A stretch of 37,598 nt of DNA from the NCBI GenBank assembly GCA_030372965.1, contig JAUCQC010000060.1, positions 1 through 37,598 of the forward strand. Direction: 5' to 3'. The translations under genes were made by a program, and so were the position numbers. Source of the stretch: a bacterium. Its GTDB lineage: Bacteria; Zhuqueibacterota; QNDG01; DTFT01. The notes under the pieces were generated by a model, which searched no databases, was not told the DNA's origin, and was given only the letters and a program-made list of their open reading frames with translations. Positions 24,724 to 32,667 of the stretch are shown piece by piece (the stretch's first letter is position 1; every line of letters starts with the position of its first letter).

Positions 24724-25697
24724 CCCTGAACCCCCGGATGGAGGACCTTCTCCGCAGGATCGAGGAACCGATCCGGAACCGTTTCTCGGGCCGGTCGCCC
24801 CGGGAGCTATACGAACCCATGGCGTATCTGCTCGAAGCCGGCGGCAAGCGCATCCGCCCGCTCCTGCTGGTTCTGTCGTGCCAATCCACGGGCGGATCCG
24901 TCGACTCCTGCCTGGACGCGGCCGTGGCCGTGGAGCTCCTCCACACGTTCACTCTGGTGCACGACGACATCATGGACCGCGACGGCCTGCGCCGCGGCCG
25001 GCCGACCGTGCACGTCAGGTGGGACGAGGCCACGGCCATACTCGCTGGCGACGGGCTCGTCACCGCCGCCTACGAGAGCCTCATCCGGACATCGCACCCG
25101 AATGCGGCCCTCGCGATCCGCCGGTTCACCGACAGCCTGACGGATCTGTGCGAGGGCCAGGCCCTGGACAAGCTGTTCGAATCCCGTCCCTCGGTGACGC
25201 CCGACGAATACTTGGACATGATCGAAAAGAAAACGGGGCGGCTCATCGAGGCCTCCTGCGGCATCGGGGCCCTGCTGGGCGGCGGATCCGAGGGGGAAAC
25301 GGCCCGCCTGGAGCGTTTCGGCGCCGGCCTGGGCCGGGCCTTCCAGATCCAGGACGATCTGCTCGACGTAGCCGCGGACGGCGGACAGCTGGGCAAGCCC
25401 CTGTGCAGCGACATTGTCGCGGGCAAGAAGACATTCCTGACCGTGCATTTCGCGTCCCGCGCGGACCAGGGGATGAAGAAGCGGCTGGAATCGTTCAGGG
25501 GGAAGAAAGGTTGGACGGCGGCGGATACGGCTGAAGTCCGGGGTCTGTTGGCGTCCGCGGGATCCTTTGACGCGGCCCGGAGAGCCGTGGCGGAGAGCAC
25601 GGAACAGGCGCTCGAAGCTCTGGACCGGGTGCGGCCTTCCCGAAGCCGCGAGGACCTGAGGGAACTGGCGCTGTCCCTGGTGGAAAGGGTTTCCTGA
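24720..25697 (+). CDS. Short-chain polyprenyl diphosphate synthase (FPP/GGPP type)
   Basis: The 325-residue trans-prenyltransferase has the first Asp-rich motif D82-D-I-M-D86, the second D212-D-L-L-D216, and the GGKRIRPLLL and KKTGRLIEASC motifs. Phe at position -5 from the first Asp and the absence of the two-residue insertion in that motif (DDxxD, not DDxxxxD) place it nearer to archaeal or type-I GGPP/FPP synthases than to IspA. I start it at TTG 24720, with GGAGG at 24711-24715, which overlaps the isomerase stop; ATG 24738 lacks a ribosome site and an ATG at 24618 lies inside the isomerase gene. Product chain length is not certain. The pair could supply carotenoids, quinones or ether lipids. 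Confidence 0.9.
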   Translation: MTLNPRMEDLLRRIEEPIRNRFSGRSPRELYEPMAYLLEAGGKRIRPLLLVLSCQSTGGSVDSCLDAAVAVELLHTFTLVHDDIMDRDGLRRGRPTVHVRWDEATAILAGDGLVTAAYESLIRTSHPNAALAIRRFTDSLTDLCEGQALDKLFESRPSVTPDEYLDMIEKKTGRLIEASCGIGALLGGGSEGETARLERFGAGLGRAFQIQDDLLDVAADGGQLGKPLCSDIVAGKKTFLTVHFASRADQGMKKRLESFRGKKGWTAADTAEVRGLLASAGSFDAARRAVAESTEQALEALDRVRPSRSREDLRELALSLVERVS

Positions 25698-25737
25698 GGC
25701 CTGACCTGAACCCGATTGAAGACGTCCGGAATCCTTA

Positions 25738-25767
25738 AAAACCCCGCGGCCCTCGCCGCGGGGTTTT
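25738..25767. terminator. Strong bidirectional intrinsic terminator
   Basis: AACCCCGCGGC (25740-25750) and GCCGCGGGGTT (25755-25765) form an 11-bp perfect stem with a CCTC loop, flanked by AAAA on one side and a T-run on the other. It serves both the prenyl synthase gene (plus) and the carbamoyltransferase module (minus), which converge here. Confidence 0.95.
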
Positions 25768-25831
25768 TTGATCAATTGATCGCGGAACGGCCCATTCCGT
25801 TTCCCGGGAAACGGACAGGTCCGCCGTCGGT

Positions 25832-25990
25832 CTAAAACAGGGCGTAGATGAAAGTGGCGAGGGCCGATCCCTCGGTGGCCACGATCAGCGCGCCGAGCAG
25901 TACGAGAAAAACCACGATCGGCGTGAGCCACCACTTCTTACGCGCTTTCAGGAACTGCCAGAATTCCTTCAGAATGGACGTCTTGGACAT
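25832..25990 (-). CDS. DUF5989-like small membrane protein (52 aa)
   Basis: An ATG at 25990 opens a 52-codon frame ending in TAG at 25832-25834. The product starts MSKTSILKEFWQFLKARKKW. It has an amphipathic basic N-terminus with many Trp and Phe, one membrane helix (about 22-38, LTPIVVFLVLLGALIVA), then TEGSALATFIYALF at the C-terminus. This pattern (xEFWxFLxxRKKWWLxP...GSxxAxFIYxLF) is what I know as DUF5989, a family that accompanies SxtJ and NodU-type carbamoyltransferases. GGGGAA lies upstream of the ATG, and SxtJ ends only 11 nt away. The function is unknown; a small subunit or anchor for the module is plausible. Confidence 0.82.
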   Translation of the reverse strand: MSKTSILKEFWQFLKARKKWWLTPIVVFLVLLGALIVATEGSALATFIYALF

Positions 25991-26001
25991 GGGTTCCCCG
26001 C

Positions 26002-26406
26002 TCAGAATTGATTTTCAAATGACGCGGGATCGTCGAATTTCTTCCCGCGTTCGATCCAATACGTGGACGCCTTCGGCTCGGGCGCCATCGGCATGGGCCC
26101 CCGGCCCGCGAGTCTCCGGATCAGGGCGATGGGCGTCAGCACCGCGTAGAACAGCGCCGCGAGCAGCACCCGGGTCGAGATCCATCCCAGTATCTCCCCG
26201 AGAACCAGTAACACGACGAACAGCGGCTTCAGCGCCGCGGGCATAGCGATTCCCAGTCCGGCGGAGACGGCCCCTGCGGCCAGAAAATACGGCGCGGCCG
26301 GCCGGCCCTTCAGCAGCTGGACCGCTGCCACGGCGCAGAGGATGACGCCGAGTCCGATTCCGAACTTGCGCCATTCCCTGCGGTTGTTGAATTTTGTTTT
26401 GTCCAT
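26002..26406 (-). CDS. SxtJ-like membrane protein
   Basis: The 134-residue protein is predicted to have about three membrane segments (FGIGLGVILCAVAAVQLL; YFLAAGAVSAGLGIAM plus LKPLFVVLLVLGEILGWI; VLLAALFYAVLTPIALIRRL). Its charged C-terminal tail ends in TYWIERGKKFDDPASFENQF, a motif (W..R......SFENQF) shared with SxtJ proteins next to carbamoyltransferases. The name derives from saxitoxin clusters, but this neighbourhood is not a toxin cluster. The ATG at 26406 has GGAAAG upstream; an in-frame start at 26556 would add 50 low-complexity residues encoded partly by the heptad array and is rejected. It lies between the carbamoyltransferase and DUF5989 genes. Confidence 0.82.
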   Translation of the reverse strand: MDKTKFNNRREWRKFGIGLGVILCAVAAVQLLKGRPAAPYFLAAGAVSAGLGIAMPAALKPLFVVLLVLGEILGWISTRVLLAALFYAVLTPIALIRRLAGRGPMPMAPEPKASTYWIERGKKFDDPASFENQF

Positions 26407-26504
26407 TCGTCTTTCCAAACCGTTCAAAACCGATTCGATTCCCCGACAGAACACGCGTCCGCACCGCTGAATGAGATTGCCGGAACCGGACAGGTAAGTC
26501 CGGG

Positions 26505-26546
26505 CGCCTTGCGCTCCGCTCTGTGCGCCTTGCGCTTTGCGTCGGC
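26505..26546. repeat. Degenerate heptanucleotide array (6 units, consensus CGCTTTG)
   Basis: From 26505 the 7-mers read CGCCTTG, CGCTCCG, CTCTGTG, CGCCTTG, CGCTTTG, CGTCGGC. The unit is the same as at 23521-23590. It occupies the 167-nt gap between the SxtJ and carbamoyltransferase genes. Confidence 0.65.
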
Positions 26547-26573
26547 TCTCCGGCACCCGTCGGATCCGTCCGT

Positions 26574-28394
26574 TCAGTCCAGCGCGAAACGCCTGCGCCA
26601 GTCCGGGTCGTCCTCAAACGCCGGCTGTCCGGCCTTGTCGAGCAGGCAGCCGCCCAGGACCAGCGCGTCCATGTCCGTGCGCATGAAGCACGCGTAGGCG
26701 TCCTGCGGCGAACAGACCAGGGGCTCTCCCCGCACGTTGAACGACGTGTTGACCAGCACCGGGCATCCGGTCAGGCGGTGAAACTCGGACAACAGGGCGT
26801 GGAAGCGCGGGTTCGTCTCCGCGTTCACGGTCTGGAGCCGCGCCGAATAGTCGACGTGCGTGACGGCCGGAATGACCGAACGGGAAACATTCAGCCGGTC
26901 GATGCCGAACAGGGACGACTCCTCCTCCGTCTCCGGCTTCCGGAGTTCCCTGCGGACTTCCGCGACCAGGAGCATGTAGGGACTCGGCCTGTCGATTTCG
27001 AAATACCGGCCGGCTTCCGCCTCCAGAACGGCGGGCGCGAACGGCCGGAACGATTCCCGGAACTTGATTTTCAGATTCATCACTTTCTGCATCGCGGGGG
27101 AGCGGGGATCGCCCAGGATACTGCGGCATCCCAGGGCCCGCGGACCGAACTCCATGCGGCCGCTGAACCACCCCACCACCTTTCCGGCCGCGAGCCTTTC
27201 AGCGGTCTCGCGGATCAGGGCCTCCTCCCCTGGCGCCCGATAGGGCGCGCCGCGGCCGTCGAGAAACGCCCGAATCGCGCTCTCGTCTGGGGCCGGGCCC
27301 AGCAGGGATCCGGACTGACTGTCCCGGACGCCGTCCGCTTCACGCGGCTTTCCGTGATACCCGTGCCACGCCGCCAGCGCCGCGCCGAGCGCGCCTCCGG
27401 CGTCTCCGGACGCGGGCTGTATCCAGATGTCCTTAAAAATGTTTTCGCGGAGAATCCGTCCGTTCGCCACGCAGTTCAAAGCCACGCCTCCGGCCAGGCA
27501 CAGCCGGTCCGATCCGGTCTCCTTTTTCGCGAAGGCGGCGAGGCTCAGCATGGCGGTCTCGACCACGTCCTGCACGGACCGGGCCAGGTCCATGTCGCGC
27601 TGGGTGAGGGCCGTCTCCGGCTTTCTCGGCGGCCCCCCGAACAGGCGGTGGAACCGGGGATGCGTCATGGTGAGGCCGGCGCAGTAGTTAAAGTATTTCA
27701 TGTTGAGGCGGAAGGAGCCGTCCGGCTTCAGGTCGATGAGGTGGTCGAGTATTTTCTGGACATACACGGGCCTGCCGTACGGGGCGAGACCCATGACCTT
27801 GTATTCCCCGGAGTTGACCTTGAACCCGGTGTAATAGGTGAACGCCGAGTACAGCATGCCGAGGGAATGCGGAAAATGGATTTCCTTCAGCAGGGTGATC
27901 CGGTTGTCCCGTCCGAGGCCCACACTCGTGGTGGCCCATTCGCCCACGCCGTCCGCGGTGAGCACGGCCGCCTCGCGGAAGGGCGACGGGAAAAATGCGG
28001 ACGCCGCGTGGGCCTGGTGATGCTCGGTGAACAGGACGCGGCCCTTGTATCCGGCCAGCGCGTCCTCGATCAGGCTCTTCATCCACATCTTGCGCTTGAT
28101 CCACAGGGGCATCGAAGCGATGAAGGAGCCGATGCCCGCCGGCGCAACAGCCATGTAGGTCTCGAGGATGCGCTCGAATTTCAGGAAGGGCTTGTCGTAG
28201 AAGACGACCGCGTCCAGGTCCCCGGCCCCGATGCCGGCTTCCTTCAGGCAGGCGTCGACCGCGCGGACCGGGAAGCGCCAGTCGTGCTTGACCCTGGAGA
28301 AACGCTCCTCCTGGCAGGCGGCGACGATCGCGCCGTCGCGCACCAGGGCCGCGGCGCTGTCGTGGTAAAAGGCGGAAATGCCGAGTATGTGCAT
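26574..28394 (-). CDS. NodU/CmcH/SxtI-family carbamoyltransferase
   Basis: The 606-residue enzyme should transfer the carbamoyl group of carbamoyl phosphate, through a carbamoyl-adenylate, to a hydroxyl of a glycan or other acceptor. The N-terminal HypF/Kae1-like (ASKHA) domain shows ILGISAFYHDSAAALV, EERFSRVKHD, the metal-binding HHQAHAASAFF and TADGVGEW. The C-terminal YrdC-like domain shows SGRMEFGPRALGCRSILGD, FRPFAPAVL and NTSFNVRGEPLV. Both domains are intact and length fits the family (about 560-620). The acceptor cannot be read from sequence. It follows the SGNH/TPR gene after 23 nt and precedes the SxtJ and DUF5989 genes on the minus strand. Confidence 0.93.
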   Translation of the reverse strand: MHILGISAFYHDSAAALVRDGAIVAACQEERFSRVKHDWRFPVRAVDACLKEAGIGAGDLDAVVFYDKPFLKFERILETYMAVAPAGIGSFIASMPLWIKRKMWMKSLIEDALAGYKGRVLFTEHHQAHAASAFFPSPFREAAVLTADGVGEWATTSVGLGRDNRITLLKEIHFPHSLGMLYSAFTYYTGFKVNSGEYKVMGLAPYGRPVYVQKILDHLIDLKPDGSFRLNMKYFNYCAGLTMTHPRFHRLFGGPPRKPETALTQRDMDLARSVQDVVETAMLSLAAFAKKETGSDRLCLAGGVALNCVANGRILRENIFKDIWIQPASGDAGGALGAALAAWHGYHGKPREADGVRDSQSGSLLGPAPDESAIRAFLDGRGAPYRAPGEEALIRETAERLAAGKVVGWFSGRMEFGPRALGCRSILGDPRSPAMQKVMNLKIKFRESFRPFAPAVLEAEAGRYFEIDRPSPYMLLVAEVRRELRKPETEEESSLFGIDRLNVSRSVIPAVTHVDYSARLQTVNAETNPRFHALLSEFHRLTGCPVLVNTSFNVRGEPLVCSPQDAYACFMRTDMDALVLGGCLLDKAGQPAFEDDPDWRRRFALD

Positions 28395-28417
28395 GGTCGT
28401 CTTCCGTCCGGTCCGGA

Positions 28418-30601
28418 TCAGCGGCCGTCCGCGGCCGCGATGGCCCGGTTCAGCGACGGGAGCCCCGGATGTCCGGGACGGATCTGTTCGACCGCGCGGG
28501 CCGCGGCCCTGGCGCGTCCGGTGTCGCCGGATCGCGCGTAGGCCAGTCCCAGATGGACCAGAACCTCGGGATTGTTCGGCGAAAGCCGCGCCGCGGCTTC
28601 AAGGTGCGGCACCGCGTCATCCGGTCTCTCGAGTTCCAGGTCGATACGGCCGGTCCAGAAATGGGCTTCCGCGGATTCGCGGATGGACAGGGATTTTTCG
28701 AGCGCGTTCCTCGCCCCCTTCCAGTCGCGGCGTTCGAAAAGGGTTCGCGCCTCGCGGAGCAGGTCACCGGCTTCGGACCGGACCGCGGCCGGCCGGGATG
28801 TTGAGCGGACGTTTCCGGGCTCCCGGAGCGGGATGCCCGCCCTCCGCAGATACGGGAGGGCTTCCTCCTGTCTGCCCATGGCCAGAAGCAGGCGCCCGAT
28901 ACGGCCGTCGTCCGAAGAGGACTCACGGAACCCGCGCAGGAAGAGCAGAAACGACAGGGCCAGATCCGGCCGGTTCGCGGCCGCGGCCGCCCGGAGCCCG
29001 GCCTCCTCGAAATCCCTCTCATGCGGAATGATTGCGGCCAGGGCCCGGTACTCCGCGTAAGCCTTGAGCCATTCGCCGGAGCGCTCGTACCTGCGGGCCA
29101 GATGGACATGCGCCACTTCCAGCGTTTTTTTACGAAGGGATACGATTTCCACGGCCAGGGACTCGGCCGCTGTCCCCGGGCGGACGCCCGCCAGGCCGGT
29201 GTGGGCCTCGGTCTTGGGCCTGAACGGCCAGCCGTTTTTCAGATACCGGATGCCCATCTCCGCGTACGCGGAATCGAGCCCGGTCATGCCCCAGTCCTTC
29301 CGCCATTCAGCTGACGGCCGGCCTTCGGTCCATTTTTCCGCGAACATCCGGTTCCGCTTCAAGGTCTCGAAGAAAGCGTCGGCCATGAGAAAATAGCCGT
29401 CCGCGTTCGGATGCAGGTGGTCGGCCATCAGGACGTCGCCGACCAGCCCGTTCGGCGAGGCGGATTCGAAAGCGGCCTTCATCGGCACGACCGGGCATTT
29501 GAATTCCGCGGCCGTGGACCGGATGACGGCGTTCCAGTCCTCAGATGCCCTGAACCGGACGGCGTCCCTGTCTTTGGCCTTCAGGTACGCCTCTCTCGCC
29601 TCAGCGAACCGGCCGGCCGATTCAAGCCTTCTTGCCTGCTCGAACGCCCGTTTCGCGGAAAGTGCCGTGTCCGTTTCAATCGAGGCGAAGGGACGCTGGT
29701 CCCGCACGTTGGACACCAGTTCGGACAGAACAACCAGCACGCCCTGCTTGGAGGCGAGACGGACGATGGCGGAGAGGTTGGACTCGAACTGCCGCTTCCC
29801 CTTATCATAAAGGGGGCCCTGATATGGGATTTCTTCGTCCGCGACGATTCGCTCCATGAGCGTGATGTTCTCCTCCGGAAGCGCGTCTTTCCGGTTCTTG
29901 AGAATCATCCGCACCCGGACCCTGCCGATCAGGTCCCGGAGGGCCAGAAAAAGCTTGAAGCGCTCAAGTTTCAGATACGCGCGGACCAGGCCCGGATTCC
30001 GGCCCAGGGATTCCATCGAAGCCACGGCCATGGCGCCGTAGAACTCGTTGTGCCCGGCGTACACGAGTATCGCGTCCGGCTTCTGCCGGAGAAGCTCCGG
30101 CATGAAGTCGATCATGGCATAGGTGCTGATCGCCGACATGCCGAGGTTCACGACTTCGACGCGCCGGTCCGGGAGGGCTTCCGCGAGCCGGCCGTGCAGG
30201 ATGCGCGAGAATGTGAGATTGTTGCCGTATGGAAAACCGGCCGCGGAGGATTCGCCCAGGACGAACAGCCGCAGCCCGTTTTCCGGCTTGGTCTTGAGGA
30301 ACAGGTCCTTGGGCGCGGCCGGAATCACGGACTGCATGTAGAAAAACCGCCTGGCCACCTTCGGGTTGACGCGGAAATACTGCGGAAGCTCGTCCGCGGC
30401 CGTGATGAAGAGCCGGGTGTCGTCCCCGTACCGGAAAATCCGCAGTCCGGCCTCGACCAGTCCGAGTATCAGAAAAGGGATCAGGACGAGCAGGATTGAA
30501 AACAGAATTTTCCTGGGCCGCGCGATGGGAGCGGAAACAGGTTCCGGCTTTTCCGCGACGGCGCTGGGATCAGCGGCATGTTTATGTCGTTTTTTAGACA
30601 A
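28418..30601 (-). CDS. Membrane-anchored SGNH/GDSL hydrolase with C-terminal TPR domain
   Basis: The protein has about 727 residues. A cytoplasmic basic head is followed by one membrane anchor (about 33-52, ILFSILLVLIPFLILGLVEAG). An SGNH domain follows with block I LGESSAAGFPYG (Ser118), block II NLGMSA, block III YAGHNEFYG and block V DHLHP (Asp394, His397), so the catalytic set is complete and probably periplasmic. Residues about 440-727 are TPR-like helical repeats (YERSGEWLKAYAEYRALA, LGLAYARSGDTGRARAAARAV). I prefer the TTG at 30601 because AAGGAG sits 5 nt upstream; a TTG at 30622 would add seven residues encoded across the Shine-Dalgarno. SGNH members deacylate or acylate sugars and lipids. 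It heads the carbamoyltransferase module. Confidence 0.85.
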   Translation of the reverse strand: MSKKRHKHAADPSAVAEKPEPVSAPIARPRKILFSILLVLIPFLILGLVEAGLRIFRYGDDTRLFITAADELPQYFRVNPKVARRFFYMQSVIPAAPKDLFLKTKPENGLRLFVLGESSAAGFPYGNNLTFSRILHGRLAEALPDRRVEVVNLGMSAISTYAMIDFMPELLRQKPDAILVYAGHNEFYGAMAVASMESLGRNPGLVRAYLKLERFKLFLALRDLIGRVRVRMILKNRKDALPEENITLMERIVADEEIPYQGPLYDKGKRQFESNLSAIVRLASKQGVLVVLSELVSNVRDQRPFASIETDTALSAKRAFEQARRLESAGRFAEAREAYLKAKDRDAVRFRASEDWNAVIRSTAAEFKCPVVPMKAAFESASPNGLVGDVLMADHLHPNADGYFLMADAFFETLKRNRMFAEKWTEGRPSAEWRKDWGMTGLDSAYAEMGIRYLKNGWPFRPKTEAHTGLAGVRPGTAAESLAVEIVSLRKKTLEVAHVHLARRYERSGEWLKAYAEYRALAAIIPHERDFEEAGLRAAAAANRPDLALSFLLFLRGFRESSSDDGRIGRLLLAMGRQEEALPYLRRAGIPLREPGNVRSTSRPAAVRSEAGDLLREARTLFERRDWKGARNALEKSLSIRESAEAHFWTGRIDLELERPDDAVPHLEAAARLSPNNPEVLVHLGLAYARSGDTGRARAAARAVEQIRPGHPGLPSLNRAIAAADGR

Positions 30602-30628
30602 CGCAACTCCTTGATAATACAAGATATT

Positions 30629-30657
30629 AAATTACGACTTTTTCCGGAGGGAGTCAA
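30629..30657 (-). promoter_or_regulatory. Possible promoter of the carbamoyltransferase module
   Basis: On the minus strand TTGACT (30657 to 30652) lies 17 nt from TAATTT (30634 to 30629) in an AT-rich patch about 30 nt before the SGNH start. The -10 box is weak. Confidence 0.35.
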
Positions 30658-30720
30658 CAGGAAAGTTCGACCCTGGGGTGGCCTATTGAATCTGTCGGTT
30701 GCGGAGTGTCTCCGAACCAC

Positions 30721-30781
30721 GGAATTCACCCTTCATGGTTTCATTCCAACTGCGGTAATGAAAGGCTGAAGCCTGAATTCC
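30721..30781. repeat. Dispersed hairpin repeat, copy A (complete)
   Basis: A 61-nt element is bounded by GGAATTCA and TGAATTCC with nested pairings CTTCA/TGAAG and TTTCATT/AATGAAA around an 11-nt loop. The same design recurs at 34498-34551, and half of it at 34577-34607. It lies 27 nt after the stop of the CBM9/T9SS gene on the minus strand. Confidence 0.75.
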
Positions 30782-30807
30782 ACAAGCCATCCTTTTTCCC
30801 CGAGTGT

Positions 30808-32520
30808 TTACTTCACCAGCATCATCTTCCGTACGAGCATCTGGTCCCGCGTGCGGAGCTTGCAGAAATACACGCCGCTCGGCAGTCCGGTCGCGTCGAA
30901 TACAGCTTCGTGCCTGCCCGCTGTCTTCTCGCCGTCCACCGGCACCGCCACCTCCCGTCCGAAGGCATCATAGACGGACAGCCGGACCCATTCGTTCGCC
31001 GGGATCTCGAAACCAATCCGGGTCCGCGGATTGAAGGGATTGGGGAAATTGGCGTGCAGGCTGAATTCATGAGCAGTGAAGGATTCATCTTCGACCGCAT
31101 CTCTACAGTCATACGATGATTTCTGAGTCTTGCTGAGGTCTTTACTTCTTTTGTAGCAACCCCTCACATACAGATAAGCCGTCCCGAACGTGGACGCGTT
31201 GTTCCACGAAGGATCGCCGACTTCGGTCCACCACTTGCTGATCGATTCGCGGGCTGTTCCGTCGTTGTCATTGCCCTGGATCTCGAAGCCGAACTCGAAG
31301 CCGGCCACGGGTTCCAGGAAGATGCCGTCCAGCGGAAGCTTGATTTCAAGGTTCCAGCCGAGATCCGTGTCGACATTGACGAATTCAACGCCCTCGCGTC
31401 CGAAATAGGACGGGCCGTCTATCTGGGAGGCCTCCGTGTACGCGTGGCCGAAACGGAGCTGCATGTCGTTCACGGTGTCGTACGCGCCTTCCACCTTTGA
31501 ATTGTCGCCGTCGAAGTAGACTTCGAAGCAGTCCCGTTCCCACGAATTCGCGTGGGTGTCCTGGATGATGTCGTCCCAGGCTTCGATGAAGAGGTAGAAA
31601 TTGTCGGCATCCCAGGCCGCCCAGGAGCGCGCGAAATGGTCCTCGTAGCTGTCCGGCCAGTTTCCCGGGGAGCCGATGTTGTCGAACGAGTTCTGCTGGA
31701 ACGGAGACGCATACTGGTACCATTCGTCCGGAACGCCGTCGATCACAGCGGGAGTCTGGGTCATCGGGACTTGGAGGGTCTCACCGATCGGCCGCTCGGT
31801 CAGAATGGCCGTGCCGAAAGTCGAAGCATCGTTCCACGACGGGTCGCCTTCAGACACCCACCACTTCGAGATGTGGTCGCGGGCCTGGCCGTCATTGTCA
31901 TTCTGCTGGAGCTCGAAGCCGATGAGCGAATTCAGCACGGGTTCCACGAAAATTTCCGCCAGCGGGAGCTTGATTTCGGTCATCCAGCCCGACGGGGCCT
32001 CGGCCGGATTGTCCAGACTCACAAATTCCACATATTCGGGTACAAACGGCAACTCTTCGAGATAATTGGCAAATGAGTACGCATGGTGGAAACGCAGTTG
32101 CATGTCGTTCACGCCGTCCCACGCGCCTTCGGTTTTCGAATTGTCGCCGTCGAAGTACACTTCCCAGCTGTCCCTCTCCCAGGAGTTCGCGTGCACGTCC
32201 TGAATGACGTCATCCTGCGTATAAAGAAGAAGGTAGAGGTTATCGCAATCCCACATTACGCGCGACCAGCCCATCAGATCAGTGAAATCGTCAGGAGACG
32301 AGGTTCCGTTGGTGTATGAACGCTGAAACACCTGGCCGCAGTTGTGCCACACGGGGTCCATCACGCCGTCGATCACCGGAGCCACGGTCGTGAACGGAAT
32401 CTCGTACAGGTCGCCGAGCATGCCCGCGAAAACCGGGAGAACAGATGCCGGAACAGCGGACAGGAAAACCGCGAGCGCCAGTCGCCGGACAACCCTTTTG
32501 CCGAAATCTTCACGTCTCAT
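30808..32520 (-). CDS. Secreted double CBM9-like protein with T9SS type A sorting domain
   Basis: The protein has 570 residues. A signal peptide covers about 1-33. Two CBM9-like modules follow, at about 42-255 (VIDGVMDPVWHNC, NSWERDSWEVYFDGDNSK, SKWWVSEGDPSWNDASTFGTA) and 258-460 (VIDGVPDEWYQYA, NSWERDCFEVYFDGDNSK, SKWWTEVGDPSWNNASTFGTA). The tail at about 485-570 is a T9SS type A domain (NFPNPFNPRTRIGFEIP, SGVYFCKL, KMMLVK). The protein should reach the cell surface and bind polysaccharide; no catalytic domain is seen. A 29-residue Cys/Lys/Ser-rich linker at about 456-484, encoded by AT-rich DNA, replaces the short linker of the paralogue at 36955. GGAGGAG precedes the ATG. Confidence 0.87.
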   Translation of the reverse strand: MRREDFGKRVVRRLALAVFLSAVPASVLPVFAGMLGDLYEIPFTTVAPVIDGVMDPVWHNCGQVFQRSYTNGTSSPDDFTDLMGWSRVMWDCDNLYLLLYTQDDVIQDVHANSWERDSWEVYFDGDNSKTEGAWDGVNDMQLRFHHAYSFANYLEELPFVPEYVEFVSLDNPAEAPSGWMTEIKLPLAEIFVEPVLNSLIGFELQQNDNDGQARDHISKWWVSEGDPSWNDASTFGTAILTERPIGETLQVPMTQTPAVIDGVPDEWYQYASPFQQNSFDNIGSPGNWPDSYEDHFARSWAAWDADNFYLFIEAWDDIIQDTHANSWERDCFEVYFDGDNSKVEGAYDTVNDMQLRFGHAYTEASQIDGPSYFGREGVEFVNVDTDLGWNLEIKLPLDGIFLEPVAGFEFGFEIQGNDNDGTARESISKWWTEVGDPSWNNASTFGTAYLYVRGCYKRSKDLSKTQKSSYDCRDAVEDESFTAHEFSLHANFPNPFNPRTRIGFEIPANEWVRLSVYDAFGREVAVPVDGEKTAGRHEAVFDATGLPSGVYFCKLRTRDQMLVRKMMLVK

Positions 32521-32667
32521 CTTCTCCTCCCCTCATCAGGTTACACATAAAACAGCCGGAACGCAGGCTGAAGCCCAGTTGAGCGGGACCAAATAATTAT
32601 ATTATTAAAATATTGAAGGCCTGCGGCTACCGATTGTTGAACGGCACTGAATCTGACCCGGCGTTTC

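Noticed and set aside
24618-25697. Prenyl synthase starting at ATG 24618
   Set aside because: Would lie over 100 nt inside the isomerase gene without a ribosome site; TTG 24720 after GGAGG is better.
26002-26556. Longer SxtJ-like protein starting at 26556
   Set aside because: The extra 50 residues are encoded by the heptad array and spacer; ATG 26406 has its own ribosome site and gives the family length.
26523-28541. Plus-strand open frame opposite the carbamoyltransferase
   Set aside because: Shadow frame without recognisable domain; the minus-strand carbamoyltransferase motifs are complete.
32590-32630. Promoter of the CBM9/T9SS gene in the AT-rich patch (TATAAT on the minus strand)
   Set aside because: A TATAAT is present but no acceptable -35 box, nor a Bacteroidota-type promoter pattern, could be aligned with it.
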